Shown: positions 34,803-44,617 of the stretch, piece after piece
How positions within the stretch are numbered: the stretch's first letter is position 1
How the letters are laid out: every line of letters begins with the position of its first letter
NCBI GenBank assembly: GCA_963789535.1
Contig: CAWBKU010000003.1
Location: 360,251 to 424,250 of the forward strand
Origin: CAVXHQ01 sp963789535
Lineage (GTDB): Bacteria; Pseudomonadota; Alphaproteobacteria; Rhodobacterales; Rhodobacteraceae
Length of the DNA stretch: 64,000 bases
Direction of reading: 5' to 3'
Program-made: the position numbers and the translations under genes
Notes under the pieces: generated by a model
The model's database searches: none
What the model was told of the DNA's origin: nothing
What the model saw: the letters and a program-made list of their open reading frames with translations, nothing else

Positions 34803-35786
34803 TCAGTCGCCATCCGCCGAGTTGAAGCCCGCCGAGATGCCCAGAACGTCGCCGATCTCGACCAGCACGGCGGGCGGAATGGCGCGGATCGCCTGTTGCA
34901 GGATCTCGACCCGGAGGCGCCCCTCCGGATCGGCCACCCCGGCCAGCGCCGGATCGTCGAGCGCCTCGGCAAGCGTCAGGGCGCGCGCAAACGCGGCGTC
35001 CGTTGCAGGTGTGTCGTCCGTGGCGAGCGCCCGCGCGAGATCCGACAGCGCCCGAAGCGAGAGCGCCACGTTCCGCGCGCTGCGGGCCGAGCGCCAGGCC
35101 TCGGCACGGGTCGGCCGGGGACGGTCGAAGGTGCCGAGGGGGCGCCCGAGCCGTTCGTCGGCGGTAAAGTCGAGGCCGGTCATGAGGGCCGTGAACAGGA
35201 TTTGCGTGCCCTCGCGCGCGGTCAGGTAGGTCGGATTGCCGGGCGCGCCCGCCGTGCGCAGCGTCTCGGCATAGCCCCCCTGCCAGTCGTCGAGAACATC
35301 GCCCGACACCTGTGCAAGGTCCGCACTCAGCGCCCGGATCAGGGCACAGCCGTAGTCGCCGGCCCCGGCGAAGGCCGGATCGTAGAGCAGGTATTCGAGG
35401 CCGAAGAGCCCCCGCGCCGCCGCCGAGAGCCGGGCCGTGCCGCCCTCGGTCGCGATCACCGGATCCGCGTCGGCGATGAGCGTGGCGAGCGTCCGCTGCC
35501 CCGCGCCGCGCTCGTCGGGCCAGAAGGCGACGATCACGGCGCGCCCGTCGGTCTCGACCGGGCCGAACGACAGGTGGCTGACGTTCATCCAGGCGTCGAA
35601 GGTGGCGTTCCAGAGGGGGCGGACCGCGTCCGGCGCACAATCGGCGGCGGCGGCGTCGCGCAGGGCGGCCGCCGTCCCGGCAAACTCGGCATATCCGGGC
35701 AGGATGAGGTCGTTCACGGCGTCCGCGACATCCGCGGCGGCGGGGACGGCGGCGAAGCAGGCGATCAGGGCAAGGGCGTGTTTCAC
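34803..35786 (-). CDS. Imelysin family protein (second copy)
   Basis: A 327-residue exported protein with a signal peptide (VKHALALIACFAAVPAAADV). The imelysin/EfeO-M75-like helical body includes LWNATFDAWMNVSHLSFGPVE, AARGLFGLEYLLYD (in place of the GxHxxE motif) and LRVEILQQAIRAIPPAVLVEIGDVLGISAGFNSADGD. GTG 35786 starts in a GTGA overlap with the preceding gene's stop. Imelysins are iron-regulated surface or periplasmic proteins thought to aid iron capture. This copy has GLEYLLYD rather than GYHAIEFLLWG, so its metal site may differ. Confidence 0.82.
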   Translation of the reverse strand: MKHALALIACFAAVPAAADVADAVNDLILPGYAEFAGTAAALRDAAAADCAPDAVRPLWNATFDAWMNVSHLSFGPVETDGRAVIVAFWPDERGAGQRTLATLIADADPVIATEGGTARLSAAARGLFGLEYLLYDPAFAGAGDYGCALIRALSADLAQVSGDVLDDWQGGYAETLRTAGAPGNPTYLTAREGTQILFTALMTGLDFTADERLGRPLGTFDRPRPTRAEAWRSARSARNVALSLRALSDLARALATDDTPATDAAFARALTLAEALDDPALAGVADPEGRLRVEILQQAIRAIPPAVLVEIGDVLGISAGFNSADGD

Positions 35787-37381
35787 AGGCTCTCCAGATA
35801 GAGGATGAGGGCGGCGCGGTCCTCGGGTGGCAGGGCGATCACGGCGTCGCGCTGCACCTGCGCCTCGCCACCGTGCCAGAGCACCGCCTCGAGGAGCGAG
35901 CGGGCGCGGCCGTCGTGCAGGAAGGTGGCGTAGCCAGACACCCGTTCGGTCAGACCGATCCCCCAGAGCGGGGCGGTGCGCCACTCCTGCCCGGTCGCGC
36001 GCCCTTCGGGGCGGCCATCGGCGAGGCCCGGGCCCATGTCGTGCAGCAGCAGGTCGGTAAAGGGCCAGATGAGTTGAAAGCTCTGCTCGGGCTGATCCGT
36101 CAGGCGGTCGGTCACGTAATTCGGCGTATGGCAGGCGGTGCAGCCGGTGTCGTAGAACACCTCCTTGCCGCGCAGCACGGTTGGATCGTCCACGTCGCGG
36201 CGCGCGGGCACGGCGAGGTTGCGGCTGTAGAACGTCACCAGATCGAGGCCCTCGGTGCCGATCTCGGTCTGTTCGGGCGTGCCGGAATTGCCGTCCGGCG
36301 CGGCGCGGCAGTCGGCCTGCGCTTCGGTGCAATCGCCATAGGGCGCGGGAAACAGCGGGCTCGAGATGCCGATGTCGCCGGCGAAGGCGCTCGCCGCCTG
36401 TTCGGCAATGGTCGGCTGGCCTGCCTTGTGGCCGAAACGGCCGAGCATCGGGCGGGCGAATTCGGTCGACCAGACGATCTGCGCCACCCCCGAAATCCCG
36501 TCGCCGTCCGCGTCGTCCGGGTCGGCCCGCGCGAGGATGTCCGCGGCCGGGATCGCCTCGAGGAGGCCCATGCCGATCATCTGCGGCGCCACGCGCGGCG
36601 ACAGCATCGCGCCGGGCGCAAGCGGGCCATAGCCGAGGTCGGCGGCGGTGTAGGTCGGGCGGCGGAGCGACGCCGTCTCGCCGCCCGAGAGCGGCACCCC
36701 GACCTCTTCATACTGCACGTCGAACCGGTATTCGCCGACGTGCCCGGCGATGCCGATGTCCTGCAACTGGCCGCCATAGACCGGATCGGGGGCGGTGCGC
36801 GGGGTTTCAGGGTCGAGGGCGTGCAGGTAGTCCTCGATCGGGGTCATGTCGTCGGTGCCGGTCACGGGGACAGAGATGCGCAGAAAGATCGAGGTGGCCG
36901 CATCGTCCGGCCCGGCGGGCGGATGGCCGCGCCCGTCCTTGACGTGGCACGACTGACACGCGCGCGCGTTGTAGAGCGGGCCGAGGCCGTCGGAGGCGAG
37001 GGTGGACGATGGCGCCGAGACCCAGAGCTTGGTGAAGAAACCGTTGCCGAGGGTGAAGTCCAACTGCCGCTCGAAACTCGCGTTGGCCGAGACCTGCGAG
37101 AAGGCGTCGGCCGTATCGCGCGCCCGGACGGTGGCGGCCCCGCCGCCGTTCGCCTCGAACGGCTGTGGCACGGTAAAATCGGTGGGCGGCGCGGTGACGG
37201 CGGCAACGCGCGCGGCCTCCTCGGCGGTGCGCGCCACCACGGCCAGATGCGGCAGCGCCAGTTGCGGCAGCGCGAGGTCCGTGCCCTGCCCGTCCTGCGC
37301 CTGTCCGGCCAGGGCCAGCGCCGACAGGCAGAGCACCGCGATCAGAAGCGGGGCGGAATGTCGGACCGGGGGCACCTGCAT
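35783..37381 (-). CDS. Di-heme c-type oxidoreductase (DHOR family)
   Basis: A 532-residue exported protein with an N-terminal signal segment (LLIAVLCLSALALAGQAQ) and two c-type heme motifs, CQSCH in NARACQSCHVKDGRGHP and CTACH in YDTGCTACHTPNYVT. LGNGFFTKLWVSAPSST precedes the first, and SVSGYATFLHDGRARSLLEAVLWHGGEA-like sequence near the end is typical of the di-heme thiol oxidoreductase-like family often placed between imelysin genes. It probably handles periplasmic electron transfer in iron uptake, perhaps keeping iron in one oxidation state. ATG 37381 gives a conventional signal peptide. Confidence 0.82.
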   Translation of the reverse strand: MQVPPVRHSAPLLIAVLCLSALALAGQAQDGQGTDLALPQLALPHLAVVARTAEEAARVAAVTAPPTDFTVPQPFEANGGGAATVRARDTADAFSQVSANASFERQLDFTLGNGFFTKLWVSAPSSTLASDGLGPLYNARACQSCHVKDGRGHPPAGPDDAATSIFLRISVPVTGTDDMTPIEDYLHALDPETPRTAPDPVYGGQLQDIGIAGHVGEYRFDVQYEEVGVPLSGGETASLRRPTYTAADLGYGPLAPGAMLSPRVAPQMIGMGLLEAIPAADILARADPDDADGDGISGVAQIVWSTEFARPMLGRFGHKAGQPTIAEQAASAFAGDIGISSPLFPAPYGDCTEAQADCRAAPDGNSGTPEQTEIGTEGLDLVTFYSRNLAVPARRDVDDPTVLRGKEVFYDTGCTACHTPNYVTDRLTDQPEQSFQLIWPFTDLLLHDMGPGLADGRPEGRATGQEWRTAPLWGIGLTERVSGYATFLHDGRARSLLEAVLWHGGEAQVQRDAVIALPPEDRAALILYLESL

Positions 37382-37475
37382 CGCCTTATGCGTCTTTTCT
37401 GGGGGTTGCGCGCGCTGCATACGCCCGGCCCCGCCGCCGTTCAATCCCGGTGAGCCATGTCAAGGCGCGGCACCC

Positions 37476-38737
37476 CTACTGGAACACCGCGTCCGGCGCG
37501 TCGAGGCTGTCGGACCCCTCGACCGCCAGCGCGCCGAGGCCGAGCGCCGTCACCGCCCGCTCGATGGAGCGCGTCTGCACCACCAGCGCCTCGACCGCGC
37601 CGAGGATCAGCGCCTCGCCCGCCGCATTGTCGCGCGCCAGCATCATGTCATAGGCCATGCCGTTCTCGGTGGCTGCGACGATATCCCCGAGGGCGGTCAT
37701 CGTGGCCGCAATCTCGTCGCGCAGTTGCGTGGCAATGGCGGGGTCGGTCCCGATCAGCAAATCATCGAGCGATGGTCCGGACACGACGGTGCCGTCCGAC
37801 CGGATGTAGGCGCCCAGATACACGTTCTGGATGCCGAGGCCGTCGTAGAAATGGCTGAACTGGGTATTGTCGGAGAAACAATCGTGCTCTTCCTCGGGGT
37901 CGTTCAGCAGGACGCCGAGCTTCATTCGCTGCCCGGCCATCTCTCCGTAGGACAGCGAGCCCATGCCGGTCAGCATCATCGCAAGCCCCGCGTTGTCGTC
38001 GGCCAGCACGGCGGCGCGCGCGTCGCCCCCCTCCTCCCAGGCGGCGGACATCCAGGCCATTTCCTCGACCAGAAGGGCCGTCGCCACCCGCAGATACTCC
38101 GCCCGCCGGTCGCAATTGGCCGCCCGTGCAGACGGCGCCCGTGGCGTAGTCGGTCCAGGGCCGGTCGCCCGCGCCCGGCCCGGTGCCGTTCAGATCCTGA
38201 CCCCAGAGCAGGAATTCGATGGCGTGATAGCCGGTCGCCACGTTCGCCTCGACGCCGTCCGCCTCTTGCAGGGTGTCGCGCAGCAGGGCGGGCGTGATGG
38301 TGCGCGCGTCCACCTCCCGCCCCGAGAGCTGGAACGTCGGGTTCGCCACGACGTTCAGCGACTGCGTAGTCGTTCTCGTCCGTGGCACCGCCGTAGGTCG
38401 CGTCGACATAGTCGATCAGCCCCTCGTCCAGCGGCCAGGCGTTCACCCGCCCTTCCCAGTCGTCGACGATCGGGTTGCCGAAGCGGTAGACCTCGGTCTG
38501 CATGTAGGGCACCCGCGCCGCACGCCACGCGTCCCGCGCGGCCTCCAGACCCTCGGCGGACGGTTCGGCAAGGAAGGCGTCGATGGCCGCCTGCAACTCT
38601 TCGGCGCCGGTCAGGCTGTCGCCATAGGCGGCGGCGGCGATATCGGCATAGGTGGTCAGGACGTCGCCGATTTCGGTGGCCTGAGCGGCGGCGGCGATGC
38701 CCGACAGGGCGAGGGCGCAGAGCGGGATGCGGAACAT
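37476..38737 (-). pseudogene. Imelysin family protein (first copy), two frameshifts
   Basis: The restored product is about 420 residues: signal peptide (MFRIPLCALALSGIAAAAQA), YMQTEVYRFGNPIVDDWEGR, NAWPLDEGLIDYVDATYGG, then the imelysin motif GYHAIEFLLWGQDLNGTGPG and a long C-terminal domain containing FSDNTQFSHFYDGLGIQNVYLG. Two single-base shifts interrupt it. Near 38366 an extra base separates ENDYA from SLNVVANPTFQ. Near 38115 an extra base separates VCTGG from the CDRRAEYLRVATALL segment. It heads the iron-cluster operon behind a promoter-overlapping palindrome. Confidence 0.83.
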
Positions 38738-38836
38738 GGCGATTCTTTCGGACGGTGCGCGACCCGATCGGCGCGCAGACTTCTGTTTCATTCGGTCTTT
38801 GGCGGCGGACGACGCGACGCGCCGCCCCGAGAGGTA

Positions 38837-38864
38837 TCCTTACTAATTCGATCGGATATGTCAA
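38837..38864 (-). promoter_or_regulatory. Promoter of the imelysin operon
   Basis: On the minus strand, a consensus -35 TTGACA (38859-38864) is followed after 16 bp by TAAGGA (38837-38842), about 100 bp before the imelysin ATG. The -35 partly overlaps a 9-bp perfect inverted repeat (next entry), as expected of a repressor-controlled promoter. Confidence 0.5.
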
Positions 38865-38888
38865 ACCCGATTATATTGGTCGGGTTTG
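38862..38888. promoter_or_regulatory. Perfect 9-bp inverted repeat, candidate iron-responsive operator
   Basis: CAAACCCGA (38862-38870) and TCGGGTTTG (38880-38888) flank a 9-nt AT-rich centre (TTATATTGG). No T run follows on either strand, so it is a better operator than terminator. I cannot match it to a remembered Fur, RirA or Irr consensus. Confidence 0.4.
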
Positions 38889-38946
38889 GGACGGCGAGGG
38901 CCTGTCGCAGGATGGCAGAGGCGCGCCGCGACGTGGCCCCAGCCGT

Positions 38947-40054
38947 TCAGCCCGCAACGAGGCGTGACGGCGCCACGTCCGGCGCGTAGCCGAAATCCGC
39001 GCCGCCGCCCGCACAGAGTGCCGCCGTCAGACCCGCGAGCGCCGGGGCCATCATGATCCCGTAGCCGCCCTGCCCCGCGAGCCAGAAGAACCCCTTGGCC
39101 CGAGGGTCGAAGCCGACGACCGGCGCCTCGTCGGCGACGAAACTGCGAAGACCCGCCCAACTGTGGTGGATCCGCGCCACCTCGATCCGCGTCTCGCGGC
39201 CGATCCAGTCGGCGAGGACCGCGATGTCCATGTCGTCGGCCCAGGCGTCGTGCGGACCCATCGGCGTCGCGTCCCCGGGCGAGGCCATGAGGCGGCCGGC
39301 GTCGGGTTTGAGATAGATGTCGGTCCCGGCGAAATCGACGACCGGCAGGGCCGCGACGTCGGTGCCGACGGGTGCGTCGACGACGATGGCCGTGCGCCGC
39401 TTGGGCACGAGACCGATGGGGATCGCCCCGGCCATGGCGCCGACGAGATCGGCCCAGGCGCCCGCCGCGTTCACGACCGTCACGGCCCGAAACCCGTCGG
39501 TCGGCGTGGTGACGGTCCAGTGACCATCCGACCGCCGGAGTGCGGCGACCGGCTGCCTTGTGCGCACCTCTGCCCCGCGTCGGCGTGCGCCCCGCAGATA
39601 GGATTGATGCAGAGTGGCCACGTCGATGTCGGTCACGCCCGCCTCGAACACGGCGCGAACGACCCGTTCGGGCCGCAGGAACGGCACCCGTGCGCAGGCC
39701 TCGGCGGCGGGCATCTCGACGATCTCGTGGCCCGGTTCGGAAAACGCGAGGATCGCGTCGAGGTCGGCCTCGGCCCCCGGCGGCGCCACGGTCAGCGCCC
39801 CGCGCGGGGTCAGCAGGGCCGCGTCGCAGAACCCGTCCGGCGGCACGCGAAAGAACGCCTCGCTGGCCGCATTGACCCGCCGCACGACCGGGCCGCCATA
39901 GTTGCGCGTAAACAGCGCCGCAGACCGGCCCGTGCTGTGGTAGCCCGCCGTCGGTTCGGCCTCGAGGACCAGCACGGCTGCCGAGCGCGGCCAGTTCATA
40001 GGCCGCCGACGCGCCCGCCATGCCGCCACCGATGACGATGAAATCGTGGATCAC
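38947..40054 (-). pseudogene. FAD-dependent amine/amino-acid oxidoreductase (DadA/glycine-oxidase type), one frameshift
   Basis: The restored product is about 368 residues. The first frame from GTG 40054 gives the FAD-binding IHDFIVIGGGMAGASAAYELA. The shift near 39975-39990 leads to VLVLEAEPTAGYHSTGRSAALF in the other frame. The C-terminal FAD motif GFDPRAKGFFWLAGQGGYGIMMAPA is intact. Such enzymes oxidise glycine, D-amino acids or N-methyl amino acids. It diverges from the RpiR regulator of the neighbouring peptide-type ABC transporter, so a shared substrate pathway is plausible. Confidence 0.83.
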
Positions 40055-40156
40055 GAAAGACCTTTCGGCTGTTGCGTCACGGCGCCGTGCGGGGCCGGGC
40101 CGGCGTCTCGGCAGAAGGCGCCACTTATCGCGGCATTGCAAGAAAAACAAAAACGA

Positions 40157-40185
40157 TTGACTTGGTGCAAGTTTTCTTTCCTACT
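40157..40185 (+). promoter_or_regulatory. Promoter of the RpiR regulator gene with small palindrome
   Basis: TTGACT (40157-40162) and CCTACT (40180-40185) are 17 bp apart, 24 bp before the ATG. The palindrome ACTTG-GTG-CAAGT overlaps the -35, suggesting autoregulation. Confidence 0.5.
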
Positions 40186-40209
40186 CGGTTCAACATTCGG
40201 GAAACCTTC

Positions 40210-41106
40210 ATGTCCAGACCCCTGCGCGACCGGTTGAACGAGGCCCTGACCTCTGCCTCGAAGGCGGACAAGGTGCTGGCGACCTTCATGCTGACGGAGG
40301 TGGCAAATCTGCCGTTCGAGACCGCCGCCAGCATCGCCCTCAAGGTCGGCGTGAGCGAGCCGACGGTGGGCCGGTTCTGCAAGGTGATCGGCTACGAGGG
40401 GTTCAAGGACCTCAAGCGCAACCTGCGCAGCGACATGGGCGACGGGCCCTGGCTCATCGGCGACAGGCTGCGCGACCTGTCGGCCCGGGCGAAGGCGGGC
40501 GAGGATCAGTTGACGCGCGGCCTCGAACTCGAGATGGCGGCCCTCGTCGCGGTCTACGAGGCGGCGCACAGTCCTGAATGGGACGTGGTGGTCAAACGGC
40601 TGGCGACCGCCCGCACCGTGCACGCCTGCGGGTTCCAGACCGAACGGGGCATGGCGCAGATCTTCGTCAACCAGTTGCAGTATCTGCGCGACGGCGTGCA
40701 CCTGATCGACCTCGCGGGCGGCAACTTTGCCGAGGTGCTGGCGGGCGGCGATACCGACGCGGCGCTCGTGATCTTCGAAGCGCGGCGCTATTCGCGCCAC
40801 GCGCAACTGCTGGCCGCGGAGGCAAAGGCCGCGGGCATTCCCGTGACGCTCATCACCGACCCCTATTGCGAGTGGGGTCACGACGTCGCCGCCGAAATCT
40901 TCGTCGTGCCGACCTCGTTCAACCTGTTCTGGGAATCCACGGCCCAGATGGCGAGCCTCGCCAACCTGCTCGTCAACGGCGTATTCATGGAACTGGGGCC
41001 CGCCATCGAGGCCCGCATGGACCGCATCGCCCGCCTCTACAGCAAATTCACCGGCCACGTCGGCGACCCCGCCTCGGGCCGGACGGACACCAAGATACGA
41101 TCCTGA
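40210..41106 (+). CDS. MurR/RpiR family transcriptional regulator
   Basis: A 298-residue regulator. The N-terminal RpiR helix-turn-helix domain (about 5-80) contains LPFETAASIALKVGVSEPTVGRFCKVIGYEGFKDLK. The C-terminal SIS domain (about 120-275) contains TVHACGFQTERGMAQIFVNQL and VTLITDPYCEWG. SIS domains bind sugar phosphates or related ligands. Located between the FAD oxidoreductase and the ABC operon, it probably controls both. Its own promoter is described separately. Confidence 0.88.
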   Translation: MSRPLRDRLNEALTSASKADKVLATFMLTEVANLPFETAASIALKVGVSEPTVGRFCKVIGYEGFKDLKRNLRSDMGDGPWLIGDRLRDLSARAKAGEDQLTRGLELEMAALVAVYEAAHSPEWDVVVKRLATARTVHACGFQTERGMAQIFVNQLQYLRDGVHLIDLAGGNFAEVLAGGDTDAALVIFEARRYSRHAQLLAAEAKAAGIPVTLITDPYCEWGHDVAAEIFVVPTSFNLFWESTAQMASLANLLVNGVFMELGPAIEARMDRIARLYSKFTGHVGDPASGRTDTKIRS

Positions 41107-41137
41107 ACCATCAACGCAACGAACAAGGAACGACATC

Positions 41138-42717
41138 ATGCGATATTCGACCAAGACGAGACTTCTCTCGGGATCGGCCATCGTCACGGCCGCGTTCCTC
41201 GGCACCGCCGCCGCGGCGCAGGAGGCGACACTCGGCTTTCGCCAGCGATGAACTGGGCGCCACCTCCTACGATCCGATCCGGTCCAGCAACCTCAACACC
41301 GCCACGTCGATGATCTATGACCGGCTGGTCGAGCAGGACGCGGATCAGACCTTCCACCCCCATCTGGCGACCTCGTGGGAGGAGTCCGACGATGGCATGG
41401 AGTGGGTGTTCTACCTCGCCGAGGGCGTGACGTTCCATGACGGCACCGCGTTCAACGCCCAGACCGTCGCCGACTGGATCCCCGATTTCGACGATACCGA
41501 GAACGCCTACCTGACCGCCGCCATCGCTTCGGTCGAGGTGGTCGACGACCTGACGGTGAAATTCGTGATGGAGCGGCCCGAGCCGAACCTGCTCTATAAC
41601 CTCGGCAGCGCCTTCATGGGCATCCCGAGCCAGGCCGCCTACGACGAGATGGGCGACGACTACGGCGTGACCGGTGCTGTCGGCACCGGGCCGTTCATGT
41701 TCGAAAGCTTCGACATCGGCCTCGAGACCGTGCTGGTGCGCAACGACGATTATGCCTGGGCGTCGGACCTGTCGGAAAATCAGGGCCCTGCGCACCTTGC
41801 GCGCGTCACCTTCCGCGAGATCCCGGACCAGTCGACCGCGTTCCTCGAACTCCAGACCGGCGGCGTCGACATCCTGCTCGGCGTGCCGACCGATTTTCTG
41901 GAAATCCTGTCGGCCAACGAAGATATCAGCGTGATCCAGATGCCCGGCACCGGCATCCTCTACATGCCGATCAACGTGACCTCGGCGCCGTTCGACGACC
42001 CGCTGGTGCGCGAGGCGACCGGGCTGGCCATCGACCAGGACGCGATCCTGAATTCGGTCTACAACGGCGTCGGCGCCGCGGCGCACAACTTCCTCATCGC
42101 GTCGCTGCCCGAGGCGAACGTCGATCCTGCGCTGAACGTGAACTACGATCCCGTCCGCGCCGGCGCGCTGCTGGACGAGGCCGGCTGGACGATGGGCGAC
42201 GACGGCGTGCGGATGCGCGACGGCGCCCGGCTCGAGGTCAAGCTGTTCACCGAGAACTCGACCGAGTTCACCCGCCTCACGCAGGTGGTGCAGGCGCAAC
42301 TGGCCGAGATCGGCATGGCCGCCGAGATCACCGTCTTCGACAGCTCGACGATCCGTGACGAATACAAGGAGGACCGCCACCAGCTCGCGGTGCGCGGGCT
42401 ACGACTGGAACAACTCCGACATCCTCGACTGGTTCTTCTCGGGCGAGCGTCTGGGCTATCCCAACGTCTCGATGTGGAGCGACGAGGAGGGTCAGCGCCT
42501 GAACAACGTCGCGATGACCGAAAGCAGCACCTCGGCCGAGCGGATCGCCAACTTCACCGCCTATCACGAGTATATCCTCAGCCAGTACCTGTTCGTCCCG
42601 ATCTATCAGCCGACGACGAACATCGCCTACAACGCGACGCTGGTGAATGTGCCCGATCCGGTGCGCGGCACCCGGTTCCGGTCGCAGACGCTGGTCGACA
42701 TCACCCTCGTCGAATAG
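41138..42717 (+). pseudogene. Peptide/nickel-family ABC substrate-binding protein, two frameshifts
   Basis: The restored product is about 525 residues, family-5 solute-binding protein. The signal peptide is LLSGSAIVTAAFLGTAAAAQ, and the body contains HLATSWEESDDGMEWVFYLAEGVTFHDGTAFN, the family-5 signature region, with PQDQ-like dipeptide-type lobes. An extra T in CTTT near 41243 shifts the frame just after the signal peptide, and an extra G in GGG near 42398 shifts it again before YDWNNSDILDWFFSG. AAGGAA precedes ATG 41138. It binds oligopeptides or similar solutes in the periplasm. Confidence 0.85.
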
Positions 42718-42725
42718 CGCCCGAC

Positions 42726-42750
42726 GCCCCGTCCCGATCCGGGGCGGGGC
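42726..42750 (+). promoter_or_regulatory. Stem-loop between binding-protein and permease genes
   Basis: An 11-bp stem (42726-42736 with 42740-42750, one G-U pair) and a 3-nt loop, 8 bp after the binding-protein stop and without a T run. Such hairpins typically protect the upstream mRNA and lower downstream transporter expression. Confidence 0.5.
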
Positions 42751-42791
42751 ATGACCAGCCCTGTCGACCAGGGCCCCGAAAGGAGGTCGCC

Positions 42792-43719
42792 ATGCTGCTG
42801 CGCTATACGTTCCAACGCATCCTGATGACGATCCCGGTGAGCATCGCGATTTCCGTGGTGATCTTCATGATCGTGCGGCTGCTGCCGGGCGATCCGATCG
42901 ACAACCTGATCCGCGTGGGATCGTCTCCCGAGGCGCGGGCGGAACTGGTCGCGAAATACGGTCTCGATGGTCGCTGGTCGGACAATATTTACCTGGGTCG
43001 GCCGGATGTTTCAGGGCGATTTCGGCGACGCCATCGTCCTGCGCCGACCAGTGGCCGACCTTATCGGCCAGAACCTGCCCTACTCGCTGCGTCTCGGCGC
43101 GCTGGCGTTCCTGTTCTCGTCGATCTTCGGGATGATCCTCGGCATGATCTCGGCGACGACACGCAACGTCTACGTCGAGCGCTTCGTGCGCGGTTTCATC
43201 CTGCTCGGCTCCACCGTGCCGGGCTTCTGGCTCGCCCTCCTCCTGATCCTCCTCTTCTCGGTGCAACTCGGCTGGTTTCCGGTCTCGGGCGCGCGCGGCT
43301 GGGACAGCCTGGTGCTGCCGGTCCTCACCATCGGCTTCGGCGGCATCGCGCTTGTCGCCCGCGTCACCCGCGTCGCGCTGATGGATGCCGGTCGCGAGGA
43401 TTTCGTCACGCTGCTTCACGCCAAGGGCCTGTCGCGCGGCACCATCCTGCGCCGTCATCTGCTGCCCCACGCGATGCTGCCGGTCGTCACCATCCTCGCC
43501 CTGCGGATCGGCTGGATCCTCGGCGGTGCCGTCACTGTCGAATTCGTCTTCGGTCGCCCCGGCCTCGGCTCGCTGCTAATCCGGGCGCTGGGACAGCGCG
43601 ATTACCCTGTCGTGCAGGGCTGCCTGCTGATGCTGGCGCTGGCCGTGATGCTCGGCACGCTCATCGGCGATGTGGCGCAGGCGGCGATGGACCCCCGTAT
43701 CCGAGAGGCCAAGGCATGA
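42792..43719 (+). pseudogene. Peptide-type ABC transporter permease (DppB-like), frameshifted
   Basis: The restored product is about 308 residues: MLLRYTFQRILMTIPVSIAI, FMIVRLLPGDPIDNLIRVG, then after disrupted bases at about 42965-42990 the frame resumes at TWVGRMFQGDFGDAIVLRRPV and continues through the EAA-type loop DFVTLLHAKGLSRGTILRRHLLPHAMLP. At least two small indels are needed to restore the SLVGQYFTWVG region, one in a TTT run. AGGAGG precedes ATG 42792. Inner membrane. Confidence 0.83.
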
Positions 43720-44617
43720 CCGATACGCTCGTTTCCGCGAAACGCGGCATGGCCGCGCGTTCGTTCGACGCCTTCGCGAGGATGAGCGTCGGGCGCGCCT
43801 TCGGGTCGGTCGTGGGCAAGGTCGCGGGTGGGTTCCTGATCCTGCTTGTCCTGACGGCGATCTTCGCGCCCTGGATCGCGCCGTTCGACTATGCCGCCCA
43901 GGATCTCGCCAATTCCAACGCCCCGCCGGGCTGGCCGAACCTGCTGGGCACCGACGAATTCGGGCGCGACGTCCTCTCCCGCGTGATCTATGGCGCGCGC
44001 ACCTCGCTGTCGGTCAGCGCGACCGCCATCGCGATCTCGATCACCGTCGGCATGACGCTCGGCGCCGCCGCAGGCTATTTCGGCGGCCTGTTCGAACGGG
44101 CGGTGATGACCGTCGTCGACCTCACCTGGTCGTTCCCCGACATCCTGATCGCGCTGATCTTCGTCGCCATCATCGGCCCCGGCCTGACCTCGACGACATT
44201 CGCCATCGCCATCGCCTACCTCGCGCAGTTCACGCGGTTGACGCGCGCGCAGATCGTGCGCCTCAAGCGCGAGACATTCATCGAGGCGACCATCAACCTC
44301 GGCGCGCGCACCCGCCGCATATCCTGCTGCGCCATCTGATGCCCAACGCCATCGGCCCGGTGATCGTCGTCGGTATGCTCGCCATCGGCGACGGCATCGT
44401 CCTCGAGGCGACGCTCGGGTTCTTCGGCCTCGGGGCGCAGCCGCCAACCCCGTCGTGGGGCGCGATGATGTCGTCGGGGACGGCGCAACTGTTCCTGTCG
44501 CCATGGGTCATCATATTCCCCGGCATCGTCGTCGCCGTCACCGTCATCGCCGTGAACCTGTTCGGCGACGAGTTGATCCGTGCGCTGGACATCCGCGACA
44601 GATTGCGGGGGGCGTGA
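43716..44617 (+). pseudogene. Peptide-type ABC transporter permease (DppC-like), one frameshift
   Basis: The restored product is about 300 residues: a DppC-type N terminus with AIFAPWIAPFDYAAQDLAN, GTDEFGRDVLSRVIYGARTSL and then ETFIEATINLGAR. A shift near 44315 moves the EAA-loop continuation HILLRHLMPNAIGPVIVV to the next frame, ending DELIRALDIRDRLRGA. It overlaps the previous gene by ATGA and the next by TGATG, so the operon is tightly coupled. Confidence 0.83.

Noticed and set aside
42867..43470. Minus-strand frame opposite the DppB-like permease
   Set aside because: Charged low-complexity translation with no motif; antisense of a membrane-protein gene.
40578..44339. Single frame of about 1250 codons across the peptide-transport operon
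   Set aside because: It is a patchwork of out-of-frame shadow and pieces of the binding protein and permeases produced by frameshifts, not one giant protein.
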